Shown: positions 34,398 to 44,683 of the stretch, in pieces
Position numbering within the stretch: position 1 is the first letter of the stretch
Layout of the letters: every line of letters starts with the position of its first letter
Origin: an uncultured Eubacteriales bacterium
GTDB lineage: Bacteria > Bacillota > Clostridia > Oscillospirales > Acutalibacteraceae
NCBI GenBank assembly: GCA_934486615.1
Contig: CAKSQO010000004.1
Coordinates: forward strand, 62,001-126,000
Direction of reading: 5' to 3'
DNA length: 64,000 nucleotides
Position numbers and translations under genes: made by a program
Notes under the pieces: model-generated
Told to the model about the DNA's origin: nothing
Seen by the model: the letters and a program-made list of their open reading frames with translations, nothing else
Databases searched by the model: none

Positions 34398-36641
34398 TCA
34401 GTCAAAGCTCAGCTGCTCCGCTCTTTCCTCTGCAGACATCAGCTGACCCGCGCTCGGCAGGGTCTTGGGGCGGTAACGGTGCGGCTTTGCCAGCATTCCC
34501 TCGGTGTAGACCTGAGCCGACTCAAGGCGCTGTCCCCTCTTCTGGGTCATAACCACAACGCCCTGCGTGTCCTTGGTCGTTTTCTCCGCAAGCAGAGCCG
34601 ACGGCAGCAGTACCATACGTCCGCCCGTCGAACGCATAAGATACTCGCACTCGTCGTGCGCGTAATCGAATGCAACTATCCCGAATTTGTCGCAGCAGGC
34701 TTTTATCAGCTTTTTGCGGTTGAGCTTGGTCTGATAGGCGCTCATGCTGACCTTGGCCACGCGTCCGTTCTCCATAAAGAACATCATAAAGCCCTTGTAG
34801 TCGTCGGTCACCGCCATATAGCGCGGCACTTCATCGGTGTCCATACCGAGCTTGGCCGCGACAAAGTCGCCGAGGACACTCGCCTTTGTATCGTCAAAGT
34901 CGGAGGCGCTCGCCTTATAGACCCGGCACATGTTGGTGAAAAACAGCAAATTCGCGGTGTTGTGCGACTCAACGCTCTGAACGACCGTATCGCCGTCCTT
35001 CAGCTTCTGCTCGCCGCTCATTCGCAGCGACTGGGGTGTTATCTTTTTGAAGTAGCCCTCGGCGGTGAAGAACAGCGTTACGGGATAGTCGGCGACGCTT
35101 ACGACGTCGACAGGCTCTTCGTCCGCGTAGGAATAGATTATCTCGGTCTTTCTGGGCCGACCGTACTTCTTTATGACCTCTTTAAGCTCGTCGATGATGA
35201 CCTTATGCAGCTTTTTAGTGCTGCTGAGCAGATCGTTATACTCGGCGATCTTTTTTTCAAGCTGCTCGATGTCGTCGAGCCGCTTCAGGATATATTCGCG
35301 GTTTAAGTGGCGCAGCTTTATCTCGGCGACGTACTCGGCCTGAATCTCGTCGATGCCGAAGCCTATCATCAGGTTCGGGACGACCTCGCGCTCCTCCTCG
35401 GTCTCGCGCACGATGCGTATCGCTTTGTCGATGTCGAGCAGGATTTTCGACAAACCCTTGAGCAGGTGCAGTCTGGCCTCGGCCTTTTCGAGGTCGTGGC
35501 AGATACGCCTGCGCACGCACTCGGTGCGGAACGCCGACCACTCGTCGAGTATTGCGCGCACGCCCATGACCTTAGGCGAGCCGCCGACGAGAATGTTGAA
35601 GTTGCACGCAAACGAGTCCTCAAGCGGAGTCATCCTGAACAGGCGCTTCATCAGCTTGTCGGGGTCGGTTCCGCGCTTTAGGTCAACGGTTATCTTAAGT
35701 CCGCTCAAGTCCGTCTCGTCGCGAATGTCGCTTATCTCGGTCAGCTTTTTCTGCTTTACAAGGTCGATGACCTTTTCGATTATCTGCTCGCAGGTAGTCG
35801 TGGGCGGAATCTGCGTGATGTCTATGCAGTTGGCTTCCTTATCGTAGGAGTAGACCGCTCTCACGCGGAAGCTGCCGCGGCCTGTGTCGTAGATGTCCTC
35901 AAGCTCGTCCTTGTTGTAAAGCAGCCGGCCGCCGCCCGCAAAGTCGGGAGCGAGCAGAGTTTCACTTATAACGCAGTCCTTATCGCGCAGGTAGGCAATC
36001 TCGGTCTCGCATACCTCGGTGATATTGAACGAGCAGATGTTCGACGCCATACCGACGGCGATACCCGTGTTTGAGTTGACAAGCACGCTCGGGAACGTGA
36101 CGGGAAACAGCAGCGGCTCTTTCATCGTCGCGTCGTAGTTGTCGACAAAGTCGACCGTGTCGCTGTCAATATCGCGGAACAGCTCGTTGGCGATAGGCTC
36201 GAGCTTGGCTTCGGTGTAACGCGAGGCGGCGCACTTCATATCGCGCGAGTACGCCTTGCCGAACGAGCCCTTCGACTCGACATACGGGTGCAGCAGCGCT
36301 TCATAGCCGCGCGACAGGCGCACCATCGTATCGTAGATGGCCTGGTCGCCGTGGGGGTTGAGTTGCATCGTCGCGCCGACGATATTGGCGCTCTTTACCC
36401 TGCCGCCCGAAAGCAGTCCCATTTTATACATTGTATAAAGCAGCTTGCGGTGCGAGGGCTTGAAGCCGTCGATCTCCGGTATCGCGCGCGAGATGATAAC
36501 GCTCATCGCGTAGGGCATATAGTTGGTTTCGAGCGTCTGCCCTATCGGCTGCTCGACTATCGTTCCCGCGCCCGCGATGTAGGCGTTCTCGGCTGCGGGA
36601 TTGACCTTTATCTTTGCTTCTTTTTTCTTCTTCGGTGCCAT
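34398..36641 (-). CDS. Divergent type IIA topoisomerase subunit A (GyrA/ParC-like)
   Basis: A 747-residue breakage-rejoining subunit. The catalytic Tyr142 is in CAASRYTEAKL. The winged-helix region reads GFKPSHRKLLYTMYKMG, and the quinolone-determining stretch is NPHGDQAIYD: Gln100 stands where E. coli GyrA has Ser83, and Asp104 where it has Asp87. There is no GyrA-box (QRRGGKG-like), so relaxation or decatenation is more likely than supercoiling. The short C-terminal barrel is only partly like ParC. It starts 15 nt after its partner B subunit. I read it as an extra, divergent enzyme beside housekeeping gyrase, which is not in this window. Confidence 0.88.
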   Translation of the reverse strand: MAPKKKKEAKIKVNPAAENAYIAGAGTIVEQPIGQTLETNYMPYAMSVIISRAIPEIDGFKPSHRKLLYTMYKMGLLSGGRVKSANIVGATMQLNPHGDQAIYDTMVRLSRGYEALLHPYVESKGSFGKAYSRDMKCAASRYTEAKLEPIANELFRDIDSDTVDFVDNYDATMKEPLLFPVTFPSVLVNSNTGIAVGMASNICSFNITEVCETEIAYLRDKDCVISETLLAPDFAGGGRLLYNKDELEDIYDTGRGSFRVRAVYSYDKEANCIDITQIPPTTTCEQIIEKVIDLVKQKKLTEISDIRDETDLSGLKITVDLKRGTDPDKLMKRLFRMTPLEDSFACNFNILVGGSPKVMGVRAILDEWSAFRTECVRRRICHDLEKAEARLHLLKGLSKILLDIDKAIRIVRETEEEREVVPNLMIGFGIDEIQAEYVAEIKLRHLNREYILKRLDDIEQLEKKIAEYNDLLSSTKKLHKVIIDELKEVIKKYGRPRKTEIIYSYADEEPVDVVSVADYPVTLFFTAEGYFKKITPQSLRMSGEQKLKDGDTVVQSVESHNTANLLFFTNMCRVYKASASDFDDTKASVLGDFVAAKLGMDTDEVPRYMAVTDDYKGFMMFFMENGRVAKVSMSAYQTKLNRKKLIKACCDKFGIVAFDYAHDECEYLMRSTGGRMVLLPSALLAEKTTKDTQGVVVMTQKRGQRLESAQVYTEGMLAKPHRYRPKTLPSAGQLMSAEERAEQLSFD

Positions 36642-36655
36642 TTACCCCGCCTCCT

Positions 36656-38638
36656 TTAGCTTAAATCCGCTTCGTCAAGGTACTTGTAGCCGTTTTCGGC
36701 TATGAAGTCCTTGCGCCCCTGAAGATTGTCGCCGAGCAAAAGGTCGAACATCTCAGCCGTTCTCTCCGCGTCCTCGGGCATTATTTTTACAAGACGGCGC
36801 GAAGCGGGGTTCATCGTCGTCAGGTTCATCATTTCGGGCTGGTTCTCGCCCAGTCCCTTTGAGCGCTGCAGCGTGTACTTTTGGCCGCCGATTTTTTCAA
36901 GTATTTCGCGCTTTTCGTTCTCGTCGTAGGCGAAGTAGACCTTATCCTTGGTGTTTATCTCAAAAAGCGGAGTTTCCGCGATGAACACCTTGCCCTCGCG
37001 GATAAGCGTGGGCATAAGGCGATAGATGACCGTCAGTATCAGCGTGCGGATCTGGAAGCCGTCGACGTCCGCATCGGTGCAGATGATGACCTTGCTCCAG
37101 CGCAGATTGTCGAGGTTGAAGGTCGACAGATCCTTGTTGGCCTTGCTCTTGACCTCAACTCCGCAGCCGAGCACCTTTACAAGGTCGGTGATTATCTCGC
37201 TCTTGAAAATCTTGTTGTACTCGGCCTTTAAGCAGTTGAGTATCTTACCTCTTACGGGGATTATGGCCTGAAACTCCGCGTCGCGCGCAAGCTTGCACGA
37301 GCCGAGAGCCGAGTCGCCCTCCACGATGAACACCTCGCGGCGGGTCACGTCGCGCGTGCGGCAATCGACAAACTTCTGCACGCGGTTTGCGAGGTCGTTC
37401 TTGGTCTGCAGCGTGTTTTTGATGTTCAGCCGCTCTTTCTCCGAGCGCTCGCGGCTGCGTTTGTTGATGAGCACCTGGTCGGCGATCCTGTCCGCATCAG
37501 CCTTGTTTTCAATAAAATACACCTCAAGCTGCCGGCGCATAAACTCGGTCATAGCGTCGGCAATAAACTTGTTGGTTATTGACTTTTTGGTCTGGTTTTC
37601 GTAAGATGTCTGTGTAGAGAACGATGAAACGACAATGTCAAGGCACTCCTCAACGTCGGCAAAGGAAATCTTGCTCTCGTTTTTGGTATACTTCGAGGTC
37701 TGCTTGATGTAGGCGTCGATCTGATAGACAAACGCGCTTCTGACCGCCTTTTCGGGCGAGCCGCCGTGCTCAAGGTAGCTTGAGTTGTGGTAGTACTCCT
37801 TGAAATGCACCTTGTTTGAGAAGCAGCAGGCGATGTTCATCTTGAGCTTATAGTCAGCCATATCCGCGCGGTCGCGTCCGACCCTTTCGGCCGACCAGAC
37901 CTGAATTCCGGTAAGTGCGTCGTTTCCGACGACCTCGGCCAGATAGTCGGCGATGCCGTTGTCGTACTTGTAGTCTGTGCTCTCGAAGCTGTGGCCGACC
38001 TGGTTGCGGAACGTAAAGAGTATGCCCGGATTTACGACCGACTGGCGCTTTATCGTGTCATGGAAATACTCACTCGGGATATTGATGTCGGTAAATACCG
38101 CGATGTCGGGCTTCCATTTGATTTTGGAGCCTGTGGCCTTGCCCGAGTACGGCTCTTTTTTCAGCCCGCCGACGTTCACGCCGTGCTCAAAATGCAGGGT
38201 GTAGAGGAAGCCGTCGCGCCTTATCTCGACATCCATATACTCGGACGCGTACTGCGTCGCACACAGGCCGAGGCCGTTGAGTCCGAGGGAGTATTCGTAG
38301 TTTGAGCCGGAGTTGTTCTTGTACTTGCCGCCCGCGTACATCTCGCAGAACACAAGCTCCCAGTTGTACTGGTTGAGCTTCGGGTTCATATCGACGGGTA
38401 TGCCGCGGCCGAAATCCTCGACCTCGATCGCTCCGTCTGCGTAACGCGTGACGATTATCTTGCTGCCGAAGCCCTCGCGCGCCTCGTCTATTGAGTTTGA
38501 GATTATCTCGAACACGGAGTGCTCGCAGCCCTCAATGCCGTCAGAACCGAAGATGACTGCAGGACGCTTGCGGACCCGGTCCGCGCCCTCGAGCTTTTCT
38601 ATACTGTCGTTGCCGTATTCGGCGTTTTTCTTAGCCAT
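36656..38638 (-). CDS. Divergent type IIA topoisomerase subunit B (GyrB/ParE-like)
   Basis: A 660-residue ATPase subunit. The GHKL site is visible (EIISNSIDEAREG with Asn48, DFGRGIPVDMNP), but the ATP-lid reads YSLGLNGLGLCATQYAS in place of the usual GGLHGVGxSVVNALS. The TOPRIM domain is intact (EGDSALGSCKLARD, ICTDADVDGFQI), and an QTK-type stretch is in NQTKKSITN. The start is the ATG at 38638, 6 nt after GAGG; longer frames upstream run into the promoter. Co-transcribed with the A subunit. Confidence 0.88.
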   Translation of the reverse strand: MAKKNAEYGNDSIEKLEGADRVRKRPAVIFGSDGIEGCEHSVFEIISNSIDEAREGFGSKIIVTRYADGAIEVEDFGRGIPVDMNPKLNQYNWELVFCEMYAGGKYKNNSGSNYEYSLGLNGLGLCATQYASEYMDVEIRRDGFLYTLHFEHGVNVGGLKKEPYSGKATGSKIKWKPDIAVFTDINIPSEYFHDTIKRQSVVNPGILFTFRNQVGHSFESTDYKYDNGIADYLAEVVGNDALTGIQVWSAERVGRDRADMADYKLKMNIACCFSNKVHFKEYYHNSSYLEHGGSPEKAVRSAFVYQIDAYIKQTSKYTKNESKISFADVEECLDIVVSSFSTQTSYENQTKKSITNKFIADAMTEFMRRQLEVYFIENKADADRIADQVLINKRSRERSEKERLNIKNTLQTKNDLANRVQKFVDCRTRDVTRREVFIVEGDSALGSCKLARDAEFQAIIPVRGKILNCLKAEYNKIFKSEIITDLVKVLGCGVEVKSKANKDLSTFNLDNLRWSKVIICTDADVDGFQIRTLILTVIYRLMPTLIREGKVFIAETPLFEINTKDKVYFAYDENEKREILEKIGGQKYTLQRSKGLGENQPEMMNLTTMNPASRRLVKIMPEDAERTAEMFDLLLGDNLQGRKDFIAENGYKYLDEADLS

Positions 38639-38670
38639 AACCGACCTCACTTTATAATAATACATTATAT

Positions 38671-38700
38671 AATTTACACCATATATAGCGGTGATGTCAA
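38671..38700 (-). promoter_or_regulatory. Promoter of the topoisomerase pair
   Basis: On the minus strand, TTGACA (38700-38695), an 18-nt spacer and TAAATT (38676-38671). The -35 is perfect, the -10 weak. Confidence 0.55.
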
Positions 38701-38784
38701 GTTTTGGCACCATTTTGTTCTCTTTTTGGCAGAAATAAAACCGTCCGGGCTCGTGAACACTGTTTTTGAAGGAGGTTTATCGCA

Positions 38785-39687
38785 ATGAAAAAGTTCATCT
38801 GTTCTTTAACGGCGCTTGTCCTTGCGGCGCTTTCGGCGTGCGCGTCGGGCGGAGCGGACCCGTCGGTAGGCGGAGCTTCGGGAGGCGGAGCTTCGGGAGG
38901 CGCGTCCGTCATGGAAGAGTCCGCGTCGGCACCTGCGCAATCGGGGGCAGGCACCGCTTCAAACGTACCCGCGGCAAACAGCGGCGCGCCCGACATCGGC
39001 TCACTCGACAATAAGAAATACTGCTGGGGGCAGGGCTACAACTGCAACGAGAAAAATCAGCCGCTCTCGTGCATTGAGTATAACGAAAAATTCTCGAAAT
39101 ACGGCGGGCTGTTTCTGACCGACAGAGAGGACTCGGTCTGCCTGACGTTCGACGAAGGGTACGAAAACGGCTACACCGCCGCCATCCTTGACACGCTCAA
39201 GGAAAAGAGCGTGCCCGCGGTGTTCTTCGTGACCTACGACTATGTCAAGAACAATCCCGACCTCGTGCGGCGTATGATCGACGAGGGGCATACAGTCGGC
39301 AATCACAGCTGGAGCCACCCCTCGATGCCCGAAATAAGCGCCGAGCAGGCCGCCGAGCAAATAACCAGGCTGCACGACTACGTCAAGGAGAACTTCGGCT
39401 ACACTATGACCCTGTTTCGCGCACCTAAGGGCGAATTTTCCGTCCGCACACTCGAAATTGCGCGGCAGCTTGGCTACAAGTCGGTGTTCTGGAGCTTTGC
39501 CTACTACGACTACAATCCAAACGACCAGCCGAGCACGGATAAGGCGTTCACCCGCGTGACCGAGGCGGTACACGGCGGCGCAATATACCTGCTGCACGCG
39601 GTCAGCAGGACCAACACCGATATTCTCCCCGAGGTCATCGACTCTATCCGCAAAAGCGGCTACAAGCTCAATCTGAAAGGATTATAA
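38785..39687 (+). CDS. Polysaccharide deacetylase lipoprotein (PdaA-like)
   Basis: A 300-residue lipoprotein (lipobox LSAC, Cys19) with a Gly/Ser/Ala linker (20-70). The NodB domain follows: motif 1 is TFDEGYENGYT, motif 2 HSWSHP (His174, His178), then RAPKGEFS. The GYENG sequence and the changed third motif-1 acidic position match PdaA, the de-N-acetylase that helps make muramic delta-lactam in the spore cortex. That role is plausible given sigG nearby, but PdaA of Bacillus has Asn where this protein has Glu. GGAGG precedes the ATG. Confidence 0.87.
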   Translation: MKKFICSLTALVLAALSACASGGADPSVGGASGGGASGGASVMEESASAPAQSGAGTASNVPAANSGAPDIGSLDNKKYCWGQGYNCNEKNQPLSCIEYNEKFSKYGGLFLTDREDSVCLTFDEGYENGYTAAILDTLKEKSVPAVFFVTYDYVKNNPDLVRRMIDEGHTVGNHSWSHPSMPEISAEQAAEQITRLHDYVKENFGYTMTLFRAPKGEFSVRTLEIARQLGYKSVFWSFAYYDYNPNDQPSTDKAFTRVTEAVHGGAIYLLHAVSRTNTDILPEVIDSIRKSGYKLNLKGL

Positions 39688-39732
39688 AGTCCTTCCCTTT
39701 CGCATAAAAATATAGCGAAAGGCGGCGTTCGT

Positions 39733-40575
39733 ATGATAATCAGGATAAGAAAGCGGCTGCTGTGCGCCATACTGTGCGTGCTTCTTGCGGCAGCGGCGCT
39801 CACTGCAACGTCCGAGCCGAAAGAAGGCGGCGTGCGCCTGCCCGTAATCATGTACCACCACATCTCGGTAAAGGCGAGCGCACTCGGCAAATACGTCGTG
39901 TCGCCCGATCAGTTCAGGCGCGACCTTGAATATATCGCCGCGCGCGGGTACACCGCAGTCAGCGCGCAGCAGCTGCTCGACTTTGCCGAAAAGGGCAAGG
40001 CGCTTCCGGATAAGCCGATACTCATCACGTTCGACGATGGGTACGAGAGCTTTTACACCTACGCCTACCCGATACTTAAAGAGCTGAAAATGCATGCCGT
40101 GCTGTCAATTATCGGCAAGTACACCGATCTGTACTCGACAAGCGACGACCACAACGTAAACTATGCGCACGTCACCTGGGACGAGGTAAAGGAGATGAGC
40201 GAAAGCGGCCTTGTCGACATCGGCCACCACACCTACGACCTGCACTCGCTTTCCTCCCGCAGGGGCTGCCGCATAAAGAAAGGCGAAAGCGACTCCGACT
40301 ACCGCAAAATGCTCACCGCCGACCTGACGGGTCTGCAGAAAAAGATAAAGCAGGCGACCGGCAGCGAAAGCCCGATTTTTGCCTATCCTTTCGGCAGCTA
40401 CTGCACGCAGGGGTGCGAGTGCGTAAGGCAGCTCGGCTTTAAAATAACGCTCGGCTGCGAGGAGCGGGTAAACACAATCTACCCTTCCGACGGCGACTCA
40501 CTTTATATGCTCAATCGCTTCAATCGGGCGAGCGGAAAGAGCAGCGAAGCGTTTTTTGCCGAAATTTCAGAATAA
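39733..40575 (+). CDS. Polysaccharide deacetylase family protein (IcaB/PgaB-like)
   Basis: A 280-residue exported protein with an N-terminal hydrophobic signal (LLCAILCVLLAAAALTA). The domain opens with LPVIMYHHIS, then has the intact NodB motif 1 TFDDGYES (Asp101, Asp102) and the metal His pair in DIGHHTYDLHSL. Architecture fits enzymes that de-N-acetylate poly-GlcNAc or peptidoglycan on the cell surface. It lies 45 nt after the PdaA-like gene and may be co-transcribed. The two proteins are different sub-families, not a recent duplication. Confidence 0.86.
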   Translation: MIIRIRKRLLCAILCVLLAAAALTATSEPKEGGVRLPVIMYHHISVKASALGKYVVSPDQFRRDLEYIAARGYTAVSAQQLLDFAEKGKALPDKPILITFDDGYESFYTYAYPILKELKMHAVLSIIGKYTDLYSTSDDHNVNYAHVTWDEVKEMSESGLVDIGHHTYDLHSLSSRRGCRIKKGESDSDYRKMLTADLTGLQKKIKQATGSESPIFAYPFGSYCTQGCECVRQLGFKITLGCEERVNTIYPSDGDSLYMLNRFNRASGKSSEAFFAEISE

Positions 40576-40590
40576 TATTGTAAAAATATG

Positions 40591-40619
40591 TTGGCTTTTC
40601 CTCGCAAATATTGTATAAT
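40591..40619 (+). promoter_or_regulatory. Sigma-A promoter of purA
   Basis: TTGGCT (40591-40596), a 17-nt spacer and TATAAT (40614-40619), 40 nt before the start. Confidence 0.7.
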
Positions 40620-40659
40620 AGAGTATGCTTCGTCGTGCTCGGCGAAAGTAATATACTGA

Positions 40660-41949
40660 ATGGCGGCAAAAACAATGATAAAAGCAATAGTCGGCGCCAA
40701 CTGGGGCGACGAAGGAAAAGGCAAGATAACCGATATGCTCGCGACCGATTCTGACATAGTCGTTCGCTTTCAGGGCGGCGCTAACGCAGGTCACACTATC
40801 AAGAACAGCTACGGCAAATTTGCTCTGCATATGATGCCGTCGGGCGCTTTTTGCCAAAACGTGACCAACGTCATCGGCAACGGCGTTGCACTCAGCATAC
40901 CCAACCTCAAAAAAGAGTATGAAATGCTCGTTGCAAGCGGCGTTCCCGCTCCGAACCTCGTCGTTTCCGACCGCGTTCAGATGGTAATGCCCTACCACAT
41001 TCTGTTTGACCAATATGAAGAGGAGCGCCTGTCCTCACGCAGCTTCGGCTCGACCAAGTCGGGCATCGCTCCGTTCTATTCCGATAAATACGCAAAGATC
41101 GGCTTCCAGGTCTGCGAGCTGTTCGATGAGGCCGCTCTTAAAGAGAAGCTCGTCCGCGTGCTCGAGACCAAGAACATTCTCGTCGAGCACCTTTACCACA
41201 AGCCGAAGCTCGACGCCGACGAGATCTTCGCCACCCTGCTTGAGTGGAAGGCGTGGATAGCTCCGTTTGTCACCAACACGCACAAGCTGCTTGTCGACGC
41301 GGTCAAGGCAAACAAGACTATCCTGCTTGAGGGTCAGCTCGGCTCGCTTAAGGACCCCGACCACGGAATTTACCCGATGGTCACCTCATCCTCGACCCTC
41401 GCGGGCTACGGCACCATCGGCGCGGGAGTTCCTGCGCGCGAGATAAAGGAAGTTATCACCGTCGTTAAGGCTTATTCAAGTGCTGTCGGCGCAGGCGCGT
41501 TCGTTTCCGAGATATTCGGCGACGAGGCAAAGCAGCTGCGCGACCACGGCGCAGACGGCGGCGAGTACGGCGCTACCACAGGCCGTCCGCGCAGAATGGG
41601 CTGGTTCGACGCCGTTGCCACCAAGTACGGCTGCGAGTGCCAGGCTTCCACGCAGGTCGTGCTGACGATACTCGACGCGCTCGGTTATCTTGACGAGATT
41701 CCTGTCTGCGTCGGCTACGAGATCGACGGCAAGGTCACCACAGACTTCCCCGTCACCCGCGACCTTGAAAGAGCTAAGCCCGTGCTCAAGGTGCTGCCCG
41801 GTTGGAAGTGCGACATCAGCGGCATAAAGAAGTACGAGGATCTGCCTGAGAACGCGCGCAAGTACGTCGAGTTCATCGAGGAACAGATCGGCTTCAAAAT
41901 CACGATGGTTTCAAACGGCCCCGGCCGCGACGATATTATCTACAGATAA
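40660..41949 (+). CDS. purA: Adenylosuccinate synthase
   Basis: A 429-residue GTP-dependent enzyme that joins IMP and aspartate, the first step from IMP to AMP. The P-loop GANWGDEGKGKITD (16-22), QGGANAGHTI and the late ATTGRPRRMGWFDA segment are diagnostic. There is no clear ribosome site before the ATG at 40660; an in-frame ATG at 40675 is a possible start. Monocistronic, with its own promoter and terminator. Confidence 0.96.
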   Translation: MAAKTMIKAIVGANWGDEGKGKITDMLATDSDIVVRFQGGANAGHTIKNSYGKFALHMMPSGAFCQNVTNVIGNGVALSIPNLKKEYEMLVASGVPAPNLVVSDRVQMVMPYHILFDQYEEERLSSRSFGSTKSGIAPFYSDKYAKIGFQVCELFDEAALKEKLVRVLETKNILVEHLYHKPKLDADEIFATLLEWKAWIAPFVTNTHKLLVDAVKANKTILLEGQLGSLKDPDHGIYPMVTSSSTLAGYGTIGAGVPAREIKEVITVVKAYSSAVGAGAFVSEIFGDEAKQLRDHGADGGEYGATTGRPRRMGWFDAVATKYGCECQASTQVVLTILDALGYLDEIPVCVGYEIDGKVTTDFPVTRDLERAKPVLKVLPGWKCDISGIKKYEDLPENARKYVEFIEEQIGFKITMVSNGPGRDDIIYR

Positions 41950-42010
41950 TTAAAGCCGCTTTTAATTTGCGGATAGGCTTTCTCTCCCGCTTACAAATTC
42001 AATAAAAGCA

Positions 42011-42060
42011 AGACCCGCCCAAGTCGCCGATATGCTCGGCCGATTTCGGCGGGTCTTTTG
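42011..42060 (+). terminator. Intrinsic terminator of purA
   Basis: AGACCCGCC (42011-42019) pairs with GGCGGGTCT (42048-42056), followed by TTTT. The long loop can form an inner hairpin. Confidence 0.75.
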
Positions 42061-42114
42061 CCGTCGCTCCCCTTTTGGCAAGCGAAAACTGTCGAAGAAA
42101 AAAATATTTTAACA

Positions 42115-42144
42115 GTATGCGCTGCCGCCCGCTCGGCAATAATT
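42115..42144 (+). promoter_or_regulatory. Predicted sigma-F promoter of sigG
   Basis: GTATG (42115-42119), a 15-nt spacer and GGCAATAATT (42135-42144), about 35 nt before the start. The sigma-F consensus is roughly GYATA, 15 bp, GGNNANANTR. The match is 4 of 5 and 6 of 7 fixed positions. sigG is a sigma-F target in the forespore of Bacillus, so the placement makes sense. Confidence 0.55.
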
Positions 42145-42178
42145 CTAATGAATTATTCGCGAGGGGTTGAGTTTTCAA

Positions 42179-42949
42179 GTGCAATTCAGCAAAGTCGAGA
42201 TATGCGGGGTAAACACCGCCTCGCTCAAAGTGCTGAGCGAAGCCGAAAAGGTCGCGCTGCTAAAAGCTGCGCGCTCGGGCGACGGGACCGCGCGCGACCG
42301 CCTTGTCGAGGGCAATCTGAAGCTCGTGCTGAGCGTGGTGCAGCGCTTTTCCGGTCGCGGTGAAAATCCGGACGATCTGTTTCAGGTGGGCTGCATCGGG
42401 CTTATCAAGGCCATTGACAACTTCGATTTGTCGCACGAGGTGCGGTTCTCGACCTACGCAGTGCCGATGATAATCGGTGAAATTCGGCGCTACCTGCGCG
42501 ACAACAGCTCACTGAGAGTGTCGCGCTCGATAAAGGACACCGCCTACCGAGTAATGCAGGCCAAGGAGCGCCTGACGGCGAAGCTGCAACGCGAGCCGAG
42601 CATTGAGGAGATAGCGGCCGAGCTGTCGATTGCCAGGGAGGACGTCGTTATGGCGCTCGAAAGCATAGTCGACCCGATTTCGCTGAGCGAGCCGATCTAC
42701 TCCGACGGCGGCGACACAATCTATGTTATGGATCAGATAGGCGACAACAACGACGACCGCAACTGGCTTGACGAAATCTCGTTCAGGCAGGCCATGAGCG
42801 ACCTTTCAAAGCGCGAGCGAACGATACTCTCAAAGCGCTTTATGAACGGCAAAACGCAGATGGAGGTCGCAGACGAAATAGGCATATCGCAGGCGCAGGT
42901 CAGCCGCCTTGAAAAAGGCGCGCTTGAAAAAATCAAAAGCAGCATATAG
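42179..42949 (+). CDS. sigG: RNA polymerase sporulation sigma factor G
   Basis: A 256-residue sigma-70-family factor that drives late forespore genes. The KVEICGVNTASLKVL start is the sigma-G signature. Region 2 (DDLFQVGCIGLIKAID, FSTYAVPMIIGEIRRYLRD), region 3 and region 4 (KTQMEVADEIGISQAQVSRL) are intact. The GTG at 42179 places four residues before KVEICG, as in Bacillus SigG; the GAGGGG site is 12 nt away. The TTG at 42167 abuts that site. The usual spoIIGA-sigE genes are not adjacent. It implies an endospore former. Confidence 0.93.
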   Translation: MQFSKVEICGVNTASLKVLSEAEKVALLKAARSGDGTARDRLVEGNLKLVLSVVQRFSGRGENPDDLFQVGCIGLIKAIDNFDLSHEVRFSTYAVPMIIGEIRRYLRDNSSLRVSRSIKDTAYRVMQAKERLTAKLQREPSIEEIAAELSIAREDVVMALESIVDPISLSEPIYSDGGDTIYVMDQIGDNNDDRNWLDEISFRQAMSDLSKRERTILSKRFMNGKTQMEVADEIGISQAQVSRLEKGALEKIKSSI

Positions 42950-43083
42950 GGCGCGTGGACGGCGGAGACACAAAAAGTGCAGAGGTACGGAGGTGCCGGT
43001 GTACAGCGACGGCACGTCGGCACGCAGTTCCCGATAAGCCGTGCATAAAACAGCGCGCTGTTCTTCCCCGCACCGCCACATAA

Positions 43084-43126
43084 AAACACCGCAGTCGGAG
43101 CAAGGCGCTCTTTAACTGCGGTGTTT
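43084..43126. terminator. Bidirectional terminator between sigG and the 90-residue gene
   Basis: A 12-bp perfect stem (AAACACCGCAGT with ACTGCGGTGTTT) with a 19-nt loop. The minus-strand reading ends in TTTTTA. Confidence 0.75.
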
Positions 43127-43144
43127 CTCTTAATTTAAGTGCGA

Positions 43145-43417
43145 TTACTCGTCCTTTTTGTCGCCGGGCAGCTCGCCGTACAGATTGAATCTGAACAGCA
43201 GGCTCTCGTCGTCGGGATCGGTGCATCTGATGTTGGCCTCGGCAATTACCGCGCCGCTGAGAATATTAGCAAGGCCCGCAATCTGGCAGAGCTTTGATTT
43301 AAGATTGAGCACGTCGCCCTCGGCAGTCTCAAGATAAACATCGCCCTTGCATTTGTCAAGCGCTTTGATGAAATCCTTGATGTCAATATTATGAAGCTGA
43401 AGTTCGTTTATATTCAA
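43145..43417 (-). CDS. Conserved hypothetical 90-residue protein
   Basis: A small soluble acidic protein (NINELQLHNIDIKDFIKAL at the start; SLLFRFNLYGELPG near the end). Similar proteins occur in Clostridia and are sometimes mislabelled polyA polymerase; no function is known to me. The start is a TTG at 43417, 7 nt after AAGGAGGG; the upstream in-frame ATG lies before the site. It stands alone between sigG and metK, with its own terminator. Confidence 0.75.
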   Translation of the reverse strand: MNINELQLHNIDIKDFIKALDKCKGDVYLETAEGDVLNLKSKLCQIAGLANILSGAVIAEANIRCTDPDDESLLFRFNLYGELPGDKKDE

Positions 43418-43473
43418 GAAAAATCCCTCCTTTAAGGTTAATTCTACCATAAAGGAGGGATTGTTGTCAATGC

Positions 43474-44649
<1,176 letters not shown>

Positions 44650-44683
44650 TGTAATTCCTTTCTTTTCAGCCCGACCTTTACCG

